Shown: positions 1 to 12,294 of the stretch, in pieces | How the letters are laid out: each line of letters starts with the position of its first letter | Numbering within the stretch: position 1 is the stretch's first letter | Assembly (NCBI RefSeq): GCF_000327385.1 | Contig: NW_008706849.1 | Span: forward strand, 495,643 to 559,642 | Source of the DNA: Lottia gigantea | Lineage: Eukaryota > Mollusca > Gastropoda > Lottiidae | Direction of reading: 5' to 3' | DNA length: 64,000 nt | The notes under the pieces: generated by a model | What the model saw: the letters and a program-made list of their open reading frames with translations, nothing else | Told to the model about the DNA's origin: nothing | The model's database searches: none | Translations under genes and position numbers: made by a program

Positions 1-40
1 ACAGACAATAAGCCATTAGTTCTCATGTTTGCTCTTCTTA

Positions 41-346
41 CAACATCTTTACAATGTCAAGATATTAAGAATAGAGTCTTATACCTTGACTTCATTTGGC
101 TCTTTTCTTGCATCATGCAATGTAGTAATTTGATTGGAATGTAAGCTTGTGAATACAGCCAATAAGAGCAATTGACATAAAGATAGTAATCATTATGATT
201 TATAGTTTAGATTTTCTATTGAGGGCTATGAATGGCTGTATTCGCTAGCATTCAATCCAATCGCTTTGGATATAACAAAAGAGCCCAATGAAGTCAAGGT
301 ATTAGGGACAGCTTGTAATAACTTGATATTGTTAAGATGTAACTAT
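41..346. mobile_element. Family C MITE with long terminal inverted repeats
   Basis: About 306 bp with arms of about 70 bp: accttgacttcatttggctc near 82 and gagcccaatgaagtcaaggt near 281, continuing outwards through catctttacaatgtcaagat. Inner core tttgattggaatgtaagc with tgattggctgtattc-type sequence. Four copies in the window, none coding. Confidence 0.8.
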
Positions 347-1624
347 TAAAGTATACCCTTATTATTTATGCTTAGATTTGCCAAAGAACTGTGCTTCTTG
401 ATGCTGTTTTTATATTTGTTTATCTCCTGTAAGAGATTATGATTAAATACTCATTATAGTTTTTATACACCCACCTAGTCATATTTGACAATACTCTAGT
501 CCCATCAATTTAAAATCAAAATATTTACGTATGTATCTTTTCAAACTTTTGAAATATTGGCAATTTGCTAATCCTCAGAAGATTAATTCAATTGTTAATT
601 AAGTATGTATAAGTCGAAAGATTTAAAATGGTGATCAAAACAAAATAATTCTAGTGTTTATTCTAACCCAATTCTTCTTTAGGAGAGCCAATCCATAAAG
701 AGATCGTTTTGGATTATTCCATCTTAATACAGTAACTATATTACATTTTCTACTGTATTTAGTACTGAAAATTAGAATTGATCATTATTGATGTTATTAT
801 TGAATTCATCTTATTTGTCAATGCATACTTACAAAACATGAATCAACAACAAATCTCTACAATGCAGAAATTTTGTAACTTTATTTCCTGATCCTGATAA
901 AAAGTTTAAATTGATCAGATTTATTTCCCATTGATTCATTTCACTTTCATGTTTTACTAAGTATGTGTTAGGCATCATTTGGTTACAACAAACTGGATGA
1001 TCAAAAAAAAAAACTAGACATAAGCAAAAATAAGGGATATTCAAATCCTGACTAGTTACAACTATTTTTTATATTGGATAGGTTTAAAGTCAGTTCCCAA
1101 TTTCAGTCTATTGGTTCTGTTTTGAAATATCCCTGGATGTTCACAAATGTTGTAGACTTGATTAACATTTGATGTGTTAATTTTAAACATAGTATACATG
1201 GCAATCTCTTGTATTTTGGAAGCATCCAGTTTAATTTTTGTTCTTTGTCAAGTTACATTATTTTTTGCAAATTTCTATATATGCATGTTTTGTTTTTATT
1301 TTGTCTCCAATAAATTGTTTCATTTACATTACTGTGTTGTTGATGTGTGGAATATTCTAGTTAAAAGATACAAGGGACTGATAAGAGGTTTTCTTGCCTT
1401 ATGTGTATTGAGACATTTATATAGTGTAAATCCAGAAAAAAATTGACGCCAAATCGATAGGAATAGCATTAAATATTTTTTAAGTGTCCTTGATATGCAT
1501 AGCTATGAAAATCCCCTAGATTATTTTGAATAAAGCCTGGATCAAATTGTAACTCAGTGGAGCATGATTGACTTGACCAAAATGCTAATTTGGAATACAT
1601 TTCAAATGAGAGATTTATTGAACC

Positions 1625-1885
1625 TACATCATTTGGTTGGTTACGTCGAACGAATGGCGGCTGTGGGTTCGGCATGTAATAGTCCAATGACCTTGAATAA
1701 GTCACCTCCATTCATAATTCCAGTCAACCCAGTTGTGAATGGGTAGGGATAATCCGAGAAAGATCAATGCCAAGAGGTTTGGCCAAGGACCAGCTCGTAG
1801 AAAGGATTCTTAACTGAGATTCTGTGAACCTAAGTGGTTATCCTTGTAAAATTTAGTTGTTTCTTTTTTTCTTTCTCTTTTGTAC
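1625..1885 (+). mobile_element. SINE family 1, copy 1
   Basis: Shares about 230 bp with 62010-62295: cttggttacgtc, tggcggctgtgggttc, a domain accagtcaacc-like then cccagttgtgaatgggta, ggataatccgagaaagatca, and a T/C-rich tail. gtgggttcggcatg fits a degraded tRNA-type B box; the A-box part is not recognisable here. The central CCCAGYTGTRAATGGGTA block resembles conserved core domains of invertebrate SINEs. Confidence 0.75.
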
Positions 1886-2415
1886 ATTATTTAATTGATA
1901 GGGCGTTTAAGAAGTGACCAATGGCAAACTGTTTATCAAATTCCCACTGACTTGGTACATGATACCCTATGTCTGAACAATATGTCTTGCCCAACATGCT
2001 GTACCACATATAGTTCACAAAAAGTTTAATGGTCAACAGAAAATTATTTTTTTCTCTCAGATGATCTTCTTATCAAGTGAGATGATTTAATTCCTGAACA
2101 AAATATTGGAACCAAACCTTATGACTAAATAATCTGTAATGATGCTGCACGTTCTGTTCAATTTTTCTTCTGATTGTAGTGAGAAAGTCATACAGAACAT
2201 CAGGAGTATTTATTATATACAATACATGTATTATAAATATTACAATGATATGATTGTGATATACATGACAGTATAAAAATAGACGTATTTACAGTAATAT
2301 TTACATTAATATATTATTTCATTTAATAACAATTAGTGGATTTCATATAAACAATGATTGATAACATTAATTTTCTAGTTTTCTAGAATACTCTTCTCCC
2401 ATATGATTAATCATC

Positions 2416-2746
2416 TTAAAGATGGGTTGCCTTATTTTCCTTTATGAAAATGAAAATGCTAATACTAGAAGTAGAAGGGTTCTCATGACTTGGAAAATTA
2501 CCAGTTTGTCTCACATGACCATAATTAATTCATATTTAGCTAAATTAGAAGAGAATTAACAGCAAAATTCCAATGAGTGACCGATCAAGAAAGGTCAAAA
2601 AGTATTTTTTTGATTATCCAGACTGTACATACATTATATCCAATAGTAATAATATGATTAAGAATACATGATAATTCATTAGAAATACCAATTTATCAAA
2701 TGGTTTTCTTAATTTGACAGTAAAAAATAAGGAAACCCATCTTTAA
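2416..2746. mobile_element. Family D MITE, TTAA-ended
   Basis: 331 bp with inverted ends TTAAAGATGGGTTGCCTTAT and, at the right, ataaggaaacccatctttaa. Non-coding; it lies downstream of the mucin-like gene. Confidence 0.8.
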
Positions 2747-3417
2747 GGCGCACATTTTTCTGAAGTAATGCATTACCATTTTCCCTAGTATATGTTGTCT
2801 TCATTATCCAGATTTCCTCAATATAAACATTTTTTGGATCTGTATTTCCCAATTTTGTAGTTTTGATTATCCAAATGCTTGGAAAGTGAAGCAGATTGGA
2901 TCTTAATTAACTAGCTTGAAGTCAAAATAAATAAGTGTTTTAAGACATTTTCAATATTTTTTATATATATGCATTACATGAGTTGGCATTTTTAATATCT
3001 GGGACATCACCTTCAGAATATCTAGTTTATATACAAATAAAATTGGAATATGACAATTTCAATGTCTATTTATGAACACTTTTGACAAGAAAATGGCAGA
3101 ATATTGCGTGTATAAATATCAATTAACTGTCATCATAGTTTTTAACTATCAGTTTGTTAACATTTAGTATCCATGGTAACAAAACCATTATATTGCAACT
3201 TTCACTTTAGTCATCAAATCAGAAAATATTTAAAGCCTGCATATTTTGCTTATAAATATTATTTGGATCCTCGAAAAGGACTGAAATGTTTAACATAATT
3301 GCTGATACAGGGTAGAATGTCACTATAACAAGACACTTAATTCAGTTCACAAACATACAATTTACAGTGGAATGAGAGGGGGGAGGGGGGCAAGATATCT
3401 GTTTTGACTTGAAGCTA

Positions 3418-3423
3418 TTTATT
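3418..3423 (-). terminator. Possible polyadenylation signal of the mucin-like gene
   Basis: AATAAA on the minus strand lies only 15 nt after the TGA stop. Using it would give an unusually short 3' UTR. Another AATAAA on the same strand lies near 2206-2211, so the true 3' end may be about 1.2 kb further. Confidence 0.3.
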
Positions 3424-3437
3424 ATGGCACTCATTTC

Positions 3438-6400
3438 TCAGGAATGGTAAGATCGATTGACATCTAAAGTAGAAGTAGAGCCTTGTTCATCATCAACAAA
3501 GATTGGATTTGATGCTCCCATGCTTGAGGAATTGGTTTCAGGAACCAGACTTTCAGTGGAAGGATCTCCACGTAAATGATCCTCATGAGATTGCCTTGAT
3601 GAAGCTGAAGGTGCACGTTTTTTCTTGCGTGGTGCACCATTAGCAGAAGCATATCCTGTCACACCAACTATTATTCCTTCATTTTTCAATGGCTGCATTC
3701 TTACATGAACATCTTTCAAGTCTATGTGATTTCCATTTGAAACTTGCTGACCATTTTCTTTCTTAGTTTGTTGATTGTAGCGATCGGTATAAGGGTTTGC
3801 TGTCACATTATCGGTATTATAATTTGTTTTAGGTCTGGGGATTCTCGTTAGAGTGAAATCTTCCAGTTTTAAGTTCACATGGGGCATGTCCAACAGATCA
3901 AATGATTGAGCATGTTTTCTCTTGTAACATTCTTTAACACATACTGTAATTCCTATCACGATTAAAATACCACAAACACAACATGCCACTATAATCACAA
4001 TAATATCAATATTATCAATACCACGTTGTGGTAAATCCGAGCTATCCACATCGCCAGGTGGTAATGCCACTTCCTCTACTGACAGAGCTGTAAATGTGAC
4101 CACAACATTTTCAATGTAAGTAGGTACAATAAAGTTTCTTCCCTCCACAACGTATTCTATTCTTCGTTTGAATTCTGGATAAGAAACATTTTTGAATGTG
4201 ACATAAATTTTAATGGAGCCACAAGAAATATCATGAGGTTTCATTCTGTCATTTGAAATGTGTAAAGTTTCCACAAGCGTTTTTCTTAAACCTTCGATAA
4301 ATTCTGCCAAATATAAAGTATTATTTATAATCAAATGGCAGTCTCCAGAAAATGTGAATAAAAATCGACAATCTTTGAAGACAACTTTGCCTGTGGTAGT
4401 GGTTATGGTAGTAGCAGTTGGTGTAGTTGGTATAGCCGTTGTAGTTGTTGCCATATCAGTTGCAGTTGTTTCCATATCAGTTGCAGTAGTTGGCATAGCC
4501 ATTGTAGTTGTTGGTATATCAGTTGTAGGTAGCATATCAGGCAAGGATGATGTAAGAAGCAATGATGATGTATCATTGGCTGTTAATGATGTTATAGGGT
4601 ATATGAGAATGTCACTATGAGAAGACATTTCATTTAGTGCACCAACTGAGCTACTTTCTAGAGTTATTTCCCTTGGTATAGAGCTTGAATTATAAACTTC
4701 TGATGGAATGATTTGACTGCTGCTGGGAGAGTAACTTTCAGATGGAAAAGACATAAAAAAATCCTGACTTGAGGGAATGATTTCTGTTTGTGACCATATG
4801 GCTTCACTTCTTTCTGATGAAAAACTTTGCATGGAATGTAGGCCTATTAGAGATGATGAAGGAATGACTTGAAAACTTGAAAGGAGTAACATATCAAAGT
4901 CACTTTCCATTGGGCTGACACCAGAAATTGAACTAGAGAACTCTTTTTCTTTTGATTGAATGTTTGCACTCTCCATATTGTAAATACCATAATCAAATTC
5001 CAATGTATTGGAAACAGAGAAGGCACTAAATAAAGCCTCGTCATAAGCCACAGAAGGGAATATGTCTGCCCTCCATTCACTAGGCTCAAGCAGCCTTTGA
5101 GTATTGAAATTTGAGATTTGACCGGTATGTTTTACTTCAAATGTTTCAGCACGGAAATCATTTGTATCCATATTCAAAGGTGTTGAACTGACGGGGACAT
5201 CAATGGAATGTGTAATACTGTTAAGTTCGGGTGTGAAAATAGTCCCAGTAGGCCAAACATCTTCTGTGTTCAAAATTTCAAAATTATCTAATGCAGTTAG
5301 TTGGTTGCTATGGATACCAAGACTAGATTGCTCCAAATAATTCTCTATTGATTTTATTTGATTGTTTTCAAATTCCGTTAAAAATTCCTCCAAATTTCCT
5401 ACACTCGACACCAATACTTGATCATCAGTGAAATGTTTAGAGAAATGATTAGCGCCTTGAATTGACAAGGGCAAATCACTACTATTTAAACTATTCATGA
5501 GAACACTTTCAGTTGACTTTGTGTCGTTTTTAAACCCCGAGTAAGCAGACGACATTGTTGGCTTCACTAAAGGGAGATAATCCATGGAGCTCAGACTTTC
5601 TTGTTGAACATTGTAAGAAGTGGTTGTCAAGGGTGATGTTAATCCTTGAACTAATGAAGGATTAAATTGGCTACTGGTCTCTAGGGTGTCAATCCAACTG
5701 TTATGTTGAAGAGAAGGGTGTTCATTGTTGACATCAATGGACTGACTTGAAATCAAGATACTCTCGCAGTAACAATCTGAAAGCAGAGACAAAATATGAA
5801 TCAGATCACAAAATATGAATCAGATCACAAAATATGAATCAGATCACAAACTATCAATTAGATCACAAAATATGAATCCGTCAAAACACATAACCAGACA
5901 ACAACCTTTAAAATGAATAAATCATGTTTTTCTTCAAAGTGAAGTCATAAGAAACCTTAACATATCAGTATCTAGCTATAAAAATCTGGCCCTACCAAGT
6001 TTCTCCCACATGATATTAAAATATTCTCAAAAACTAGTAGCCCAAAAATGGGACGGAGCAACTCCAATGAAAATCCATATATATGTCTGGGCCTAAACCC
6101 AGTTCTGATATCCCATCTGAATATCACGTCAGAGGCAGGATAGGCCAGATTTTTCCGTATAATCAGTATCATGCTCAAATTGAAATTGCCAATAGACAGA
6201 ATTAAGCCTTAATCACTTTCCAGATTTAAAATCTGACATCAGGTTTGTTAGTAATAGAATGAGACCCTGGATATTCAGACTTTCATTTTAACCACTATGA
6301 TTTTCTAAATAAGCCAGGATAGAGCTTTCATAAATTGTAAAGCAAATATCTAGACAATTATTATTATTTCCCTGAAAGGTAAGTTTAACTAGATATCAAA

Positions 6401-6711
6401 TATAGTTATAATATTGCGTAACGCACTCTGATGATCCACTAATTGTGGAATCTGGATTTCATTTTGGATTTGAGGATAATATAACCCCTATTACTACAGC
6501 ACCATTTCTTTATTGTTTTCAAATTGAAGAGTTCTAATTAAGAAATGAACAGTCCAAAGCAATTTTGAACGATCTTGATATCATGTTAAATATTTAAATA
6601 AGTTTTCCCAACCACAGACTCACTTTGTTGTTTTCAAATTGAAGAGTTCTAATTAAACTCACCAGATACTAATAAGACAGCAAAAATCAGAAGATGAGAA
6701 GCAGAAGTCAT
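3438..6711 (-). CDS. Mucin-like type I membrane protein, two coding exons, family not recognised
   Basis: Exon 1 is 6663-6711 and exon 2 is 3438-5776; together they encode 795 residues. Exon 1 encodes MTSASHLLIFAVLLVS, a typical signal peptide, and ends in a clean donor (CTG|gtgag). Exon 2 starts after a strong acceptor (tctctgctttcag) and the split codon restores GAT (Asp17) in frame. Residues about 20-450 are Ser/Thr/Pro-rich with many Asn, as in O-glycosylated mucins; about 425-480 is almost pure Thr with TTATDM/TTTTAI repeats. A Cys-containing globular segment follows at about 483-590 (alternating hydrophobic strands, three Cys), the size and position of an SEA-type membrane-proximal domain, but with no visible autocleavage motif. 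One transmembrane helix (IIVIIVACCVCGILIVIG, about 605-630) precedes a 165-residue cytoplasmic tail with a KKKR cluster and an NPYTD motif. Structure and topology are clear; the family, ligand and function are unknown to me. Confidence 0.85.
5790..5882. repeat. 19-bp tandem repeat, about 5 copies, against a splice acceptor
   Basis: Units of the type aatatgaatcagatcacaa, three nearly perfect and two diverged. The array sits in intron 1 of the mucin-like gene, immediately upstream (minus sense) of the exon 2 acceptor, where the branch point would normally be. Confidence 0.85.
5964..6172. mobile_element. Small inverted-repeat element in intron 1 of the mucin-like gene
   Basis: Arms tcagtatctagctataaaaa...tctggccctacc and ggataggccagatttttccg...tcagtat face each other about 140 bp apart. 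One copy seen; MITE-like, family unknown. Confidence 0.5.
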
Positions 6712-6768
6712 AGTTATTACAAGATGATTGTCTGCTATCTTCTTTTAATTCCACACCACATTCAAATA
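6712..6768 (-). other. Probable 5' UTR segment of the mucin-like gene
   Basis: Upstream of the start codon the minus strand reads tatatatttcag at 6769-6780, which would make a splice acceptor and define a 57-nt 5' UTR segment joined to exon 1, with more upstream exons unseen. The same T/A-rich stretch could instead be a TATA-like promoter with transcription starting near 6745. The sequence alone does not decide. Confidence 0.35.
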
Positions 6769-7841
6769 CTGAAATATATAAATTATTCATATTTAACAAA
6801 CTTTGTTCCAAGATATTTAATTACTATAATTTAAGTAAATAATTTATCTGCATTATCAGCTTATAAGCTAAACTTCAGCCACCTGCATCACTTTTCAAGG
6901 AAAAAAACTGACATCATGTTCCACAACAATTAAATACAGGAAAGAATAAGTAGTTTAGTCAAAAAGTACTAACACTTGTTGAAATGTCATCTAAATTAAT
7001 TTGGATGCATTACATACATTATCAACCTCGTGTTTACACTAAGTCTGACAAACACAGCTGCATTTAAGGCTCTGTATATTTCGTCATGGTACTGACAAAG
7101 GAAGTTACCTTTCCAACATAGAACTCAAGTCGAAAGAGTCAAGAAAGTCACTGAACAGGAGTAAGAAATCAAGAACGAGAATATTCTACAAAACTCATCA
7201 CTAATTGATATAATTCTTGTTTTGCGTTTTGGATAAGGAGTCCTCATCAACTCAAATAGTTTTTGAAAGAGAGCATAACTTTCCAATACTGGAATAAAAA
7301 TATGCAAAGTAAGCAATCTAGTTTAACAAACAAGTTTAAGTTCAATGGATTTCATTTTCTACATCCACCTACTCAAGTTATGTTTATTCATTAAAAGCCT
7401 TATTCAGCTATCAACCGAAAATTTGATGTGACTTCGAATTGAGAAACCCAACATAAAAGGATCAATATTTAATTATTTGAAAGAGATCAATAAAGTTTAA
7501 TGGAGAATTGAAAACAAAACTTTCACATAAATGTTGATTGCATAAAAGATTCTTTCTTTGGTTCCTGATATTCTATCGTCTCTCTAGAATAAATCACTAC
7601 ATGTCTACTGCAAGTCATAGAAATTAAATGCCAATAAAAGAGATTGTGATTTGCATGTCCGTTTCTGAAAGCTTTTCTTATTCTTAAAATGTCAAGCTGA
7701 AGACTTGAAGGCAATCTTCAATTAATCTGCCATTTTCTATCAGTCCTATAAGATTAACTTCCTTAACTTCTTTAAATACCACCAACTCATTCAAAATGAA
7801 ATCAAAATTAGTGTTCTTCCATTAGGCATCTTTCAGGCACC

Positions 7842-7990
7842 TTAAAGGTCATGGTTCACCATTTTTTAGAAGTGATTTGTATCTTGAACATATGTATATA
7901 GTCTTCAAAAGTTCTAGAAATGTATGAAAATTGCATAATTCCTTCAAATAAACCTAAAACTTGAAATTTCACTTTCTTCAACAGTTTGTT
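7842..7990. mobile_element. Family A MITE, partial
   Basis: Family A elements are about 310-355 bp, end in TTAA plus inverted ends of the type AGGGACAGATGCACCATTTT or the variant AGGCYATGGTTTGCCATTTT, and share interior landmarks such as tagtcttcagaagtactaga and agtgagctgtgaacactatt. No transposase. This copy has the left end (ttaaaggtcatggttcacc) and loses homology in the middle. Confidence 0.65.
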
Positions 7991-8082
7991 TTTGGTAAAA
8001 AATATTTAATGAAGACTTAATCCTATACCATTGAAGTGCAGTTTTTCCTGTCTAGCATTTAGCCAATGTGGACAAATTCACT

Positions 8083-8595
8083 CAAATCTTCTAAGAATAG
8101 TCTATTAAATACACTAGAAATTTTCTAAGAATAGTCTATACTAGAAATCTTCTAAGAACAGTCTATCAAATACACTAGAAATTTTCTAAGAGTAGTCTAT
8201 CAGATATACTAGAAATCTTCTAAGAATAGTCTATCAAATACACTAGAAATCTTTAAGAATGGTTTATCAAATACACTAAATATCTTCTATGAATAGTTTA
8301 TCAAATACACTAGAAATCTTCTAAGAATAGTCTATACTAGAAATCTTCTAAGAACAGTCTATCAAATACACTAGAAATCTTCTAAGAATGGTCTATCAAA
8401 TACACTAGAAATTTTCTAAGAATAGTCTATCAAATACACTAGAAATCTTTAAGAATGGTTTATCAAATACACTAAATATCTTCTATGAATAGTTTATCAA
8501 ATACATTAGAAATCTTCTAAGAATAATCTATCAAATACACTAGAAATTTTCTAACAGCAGTAGATAGTAGAAATATTCTAAGAATTATCTCTCAA
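8083..8595. repeat. 34-bp minisatellite, about 14 copies, with a 196-bp higher-order repeat
   Basis: Unit tctatcaaatacactagaaa plus tcttctaagaatag. Two variant blocks (ctttaagaatgg at 8251 and 8447; tctatactag at 8135 and 8331) recur at 196 bp, showing that a multi-unit block was duplicated as a whole. Confidence 0.9.
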
Positions 8596-8965
8596 ATTGA
8601 CTAGAAATCTGCTAATAATCTGAACATAGACCTTAAAATGTTTATAAACAATCTTATGAATTTTTTGGGGAAAAATTGCAAAGATTTCCCTGAGGAATGA
8701 TGCCAATAAAAGAGGAAAATTGTTCCTTCTTTCCTTTTGTCAAAAGTTGAAATTGTTATTATCACACAATTCTCCAATGATTTGTAATGAATTCTCTTCT
8801 TATATAAAATGATTGGTAAGCTGTCAAACTCAGGAAAGAGGAAAATGTAAAAAAAGATTTTGACCTTTGGAAGAAATACCACTCTCTATAATATTAAAGG
8901 AAATGCAAAGTCTTTTTTTGTACTACAGAAGTTAATTGGTAGAGTGTACAAGTTCTCCATATCAT

Positions 8966-9280
8966 TTAAAGGGACATGTGCGCTATTCTTTTTGACCAAT
9001 CATACATTAGTCTCAGAAACGGAATTCTTTTTAGCTAAGCCAATCAGTAATAGTGTTCACAGCTCACCGTTGAAATGTGAGCCTTCAAATCCATGTATTT
9101 CCTGAATTATCTGCGTTTGAATGTTAAAATGACTCTTATATTCTGTGATAGATTGTGGGTAAAATTCCTAGTTTGAAGTATTTTTTAAGGAATTATGTGA
9201 TTTTCATACATTTCAAGTACTTCTGAAGTCTATAAACATACTCAAATCAACCACCCAAAATGGCACATTTGTCCTTTTAA
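8966..9280 (+). mobile_element. Family A MITE
   Basis: Starts ttaaagggacatgtgcgc, ends aaaatggcacatttgtcc plus ttttaa. Full length. Confidence 0.8.
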
Positions 9281-9383
9281 GACTTATGAAGAGAATCCAG
9301 GAAGGAGAATAAATAGAGTAGTATATGAAATAAATCTGAAATGTTTTTAATTTTTAATACTAATTTATGTCAGATGTTAGTTC

Positions 9384-9720
9384 TTAAAGGAACAGGTTCG
9401 CCATTTCCATGGGTTGAGGTTGGTCTTGAGTATATGTAAATAGTCTTCAGAAGTACTAGAAATGTACGAAAAATGCATAATTCCTATATTATGTTTTTTC
9501 TAAAACATTTTATGTCAAGAGTCTCAAGAAAAGACAGTTGTCATTTTAACTTTCAACAGCCAATGATTCTGGATAAACATGGATTTGAACAGTAAGCTGT
9601 GAACACTATTAGTGATTAACTTAGCAAAAAAATTCCTGTTTCTGAGACTAAGGTATAATTTTTCAAACAACGATTCTATGATTAAAAACAATAATTGGTC
9701 TAAGGATTTCCTTTAAATCA
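9384..9720 (-). mobile_element. Family A MITE
   Basis: Left end ttaaaggaacaggttcgcc; the right end is degraded. Opposite in orientation to the copy 100 bp to its left, so the pair forms a large inverted repeat. Confidence 0.75.
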
Positions 9721-9886
9721 TTGATCTCATGAAGACAAATCAAATACACATCTACATATCACTACATCATCTTTTACAAAATTAAAATATCTGGAAAATC
9801 AATCTTCTGATAGAAGTTATTGCATTTCTTCCATTCTTCCATATTTCTCAATCCTCAATAATATTACCCTTTTAAGATCCTTGACC

Positions 9887-10027
9887 CAGTGGCAGGGGCA
9901 GGTTTACCTCCGATATTGCTCGAATTTCTAACCTAGTTACGAGATTTTTGCCTGAAAAACTTGCTTTCGGGGCTGCGAGGAGGGGGGCGGCTTCAGCCCT
10001 AACCCCCCCCCTTTGGCTCCACCACTG
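9887..10027. mobile_element. Short hAT-like MITE with 8-bp target duplication
   Basis: 141 bp. Left end cagtggcaggggcagg; right end reverse-complemented cagtggtggagcc. Flanks ccttgacc and ccttgaga match in 6 of 8 bases, as expected for an aged hAT target duplication. Its interior has a G/C-rich stretch that stands out from the AT-rich surroundings. Confidence 0.7.
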
Positions 10028-10031
10028 CCTT

Positions 10032-10240
10032 GAGACCGATTGTATTGCCCCACTTCCCCTCAAAACAGTTTCGTGATTTTCTCTTAGGTTTTCCCTGCAA
10101 TCTTTTTTATGTCAGAGAATTTTATCTGACTGAATAACAACTTTAATCATAATTGTACAAAAAATATGCAAGATTACAAATTGTGTCATTGCCCCCCAAA
10201 AATTTCAAATACCCCCATGTTGAAAAGTCCTCGTCTAAAG
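10032..10240. repeat. Family I repeat, copy 1
   Basis: Shares cgtgattttctcttaggttt, tcagagaattttatctgact and ccccaaaaatttcaaatacc with 16860-17035. Confidence 0.55.
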
Positions 10241-10510
10241 CTTTAATTGAATGAAATCCAGGACTTTCAGATTATCCACTGAGCCGACAAGGCCACCTCC
10301 CATAATATCTCCCCAATATCTCCCCAAAGAGCAGCTAAGACTGAGCTTTTTTGAGTTATTACATACAGTTATCAAGATAACTATATCCCATTAAAATTAC
10401 TAACAAAAAAAATGTTTGACACATGTACAAAATCATTTCATTTTTATTAACATCTTATTTTCATGTTATTGTTCCAAATTTTCTTTTTGATCCAACTTTG
10501 GCCTACCTCT

Positions 10511-10843
10511 TTAAGGGAGAGATACACCATTTTGAGGTGTGGTTTTAGTCTTTAATATATGTAAATAGTCTTCAGAAGAATTAGAAATGTACGAAAACCG
10601 CATAATTCCTTTAAAAATATGTCCAACTAGGAATTTCTTTTCCTATTACTATATTCTATATATGGCAGTGTCTCAATAACTTTCAAACGCAGATAATTCT
10701 GGACACCATGGACTTGAAAGCTCAAATTTCGATGGTGAGCTGTGAACACTATTACTGATTGACTTAGCTAGAAAATTCCTGTTTCTGAGACTAAAGTATG
10801 ATTGGTCAAAAAACGGTCAAAAAAATGGTGCATTTCCCTTTAA
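10511..10843 (-). mobile_element. Family A MITE
   Basis: Ends ttaagggagagatacaccat and atggtgcatttccctttaa; complete. Confidence 0.8.
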
Positions 10844-11450
10844 AATAATGAAAGAAATTGACCACTGTAAGTGTCAGTGACATTTACTTAAATAATCATA
10901 AGTTAAAGGACACCATCTCTTTAATGTTACATCACAGAATATACCTAACCTTACGTTTTAACCATCAACAAACAAAACAATTAATCTCTCAATTACCTTG
11001 GAATGACAAAACTTCTGCTCCTTTGAAGAAATCAAAATCAATTCACATCCTTCAGAGGTAATTCACCCATGTTGGTTTGTTTTCAAACAAACAGCTAAAT
11101 ATTTTAATTACTTAATGTCGTAAGCTACAACCACAAACTTTCTACGAAAAAGTTGCAAGTTTTTTCTCTTCGAGTGGTTGGTTGAAGAATAAATTGTAAA
11201 CCAAACGTATTGACACTGCGTGACAGTCTCTCTGTGTTCACTTACACATAGCACATGTTGCTGTAAATAAATCACAGTAATAATGTGTATATTACTCCCC
11301 CCTGGATAAACATGTCTACCCCGATTGTCTACAATGACAGTGTTACGCCAGATTTCTTTTTCTATTTCCCTATCTCTACCATAGTATCTCATCTTTAAAC
11401 CTTGTTACTCTCATAGTACAAAATACTTCTTGTATGGGAAAAAAACCCTT

Positions 11451-11500
11451 NNNNNNNNNNNNNNNNNNNNNNNNNNNNNNNNNNNNNNNNNNNNNNNNNN
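11451..11500. other. Assembly gap (50 N)
   Basis: Fifty consecutive N; true length unknown. A family E element begins right after it. Confidence 1.
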
Positions 11501-11862
11501 ATTTAGGGATCTATGATTAGAATGAACCAAAATTTAAAAATTCTAAACTTGGCCAATAAGAGCATTATATTCATCAGTAGATATATCTGGTGTCATAAAT
11601 AATATAACAGGATCCTTCTATAATCCAAAAAACTTAGTAATTATCCATAAATATGCAATAAACTATTGAAAACGCTTAATATCAAGATAAAGCGTTTTTC
11701 AATAATTACTTAGTTTCATGAATTTTCCAATTTTCCAGATTTTACAGGGATTCCGTTGTAACTTTATGACACCAGGTAAGTTCACTGATGAATATATACT
11801 CATATTGACCATTCTTGAAACTTAAAGTTTATGTTCATTCTAAGACGTAGTATCACGTTAAA
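11501..11862. mobile_element. Family E palindromic MITE, left end in the assembly gap
   Basis: Arms: aacttggccaataagagc on the left, gatgaatatatactcatatt and gtttatgttcattctaagac on the right, around an AT-rich centre with an aaaacgct hairpin. The left terminus falls in the N run. Confidence 0.65.
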
Positions 11863-12294
11863 CTTGGACAAAATGAGATTTTTTCTTCAATGGAAACTAA
11901 CTATAACAATACAACAGAATCCCTCTATATCCATATAACTAAGTAATAATAAATTAAACTAAGTTATTAGAAGCGTGTTTCCATAATTATTCAGTTCAAT
12001 GGACATAGAAATAGAAATATTAAAACAGAACCTAAAAAAACATGTTGTTGTCACTCAGAGTTTCACGCTAGGAGATCTTCAGACAACTCAAATAGAGATT
12101 CTATTCTATAGTCATAGCACGTGGTCTGAGACTTTAAATTTAATATCCATACTAAAAGGAAGTGATGGTGTGCACCAAATTATTTTGAAACATTTGTAGT
12201 CTGGAAAAAACTAGTGGTCATATGAATTTGAGAATCAGACAGTTTCTGGAATTTTTTTTTTTGTGAAATTGATTTTCAAAACATGTCTACATAG

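Larger units (their letters stand above)
346..3437. other. Intergenic / 3' flank of the mucin-like gene
   Basis: Apart from one SINE (1625), one family D element (2416) and possible 3' UTR of the mucin-like gene up to about 2206, I see nothing. The short ORFs here are AT-rich noise. Confidence 0.6.

Noticed and set aside
4258-4620. 120-residue plus ORF rich in Val/Ala
   Set aside because: Antisense shadow of the Thr-rich repeat of the mucin-like exon.
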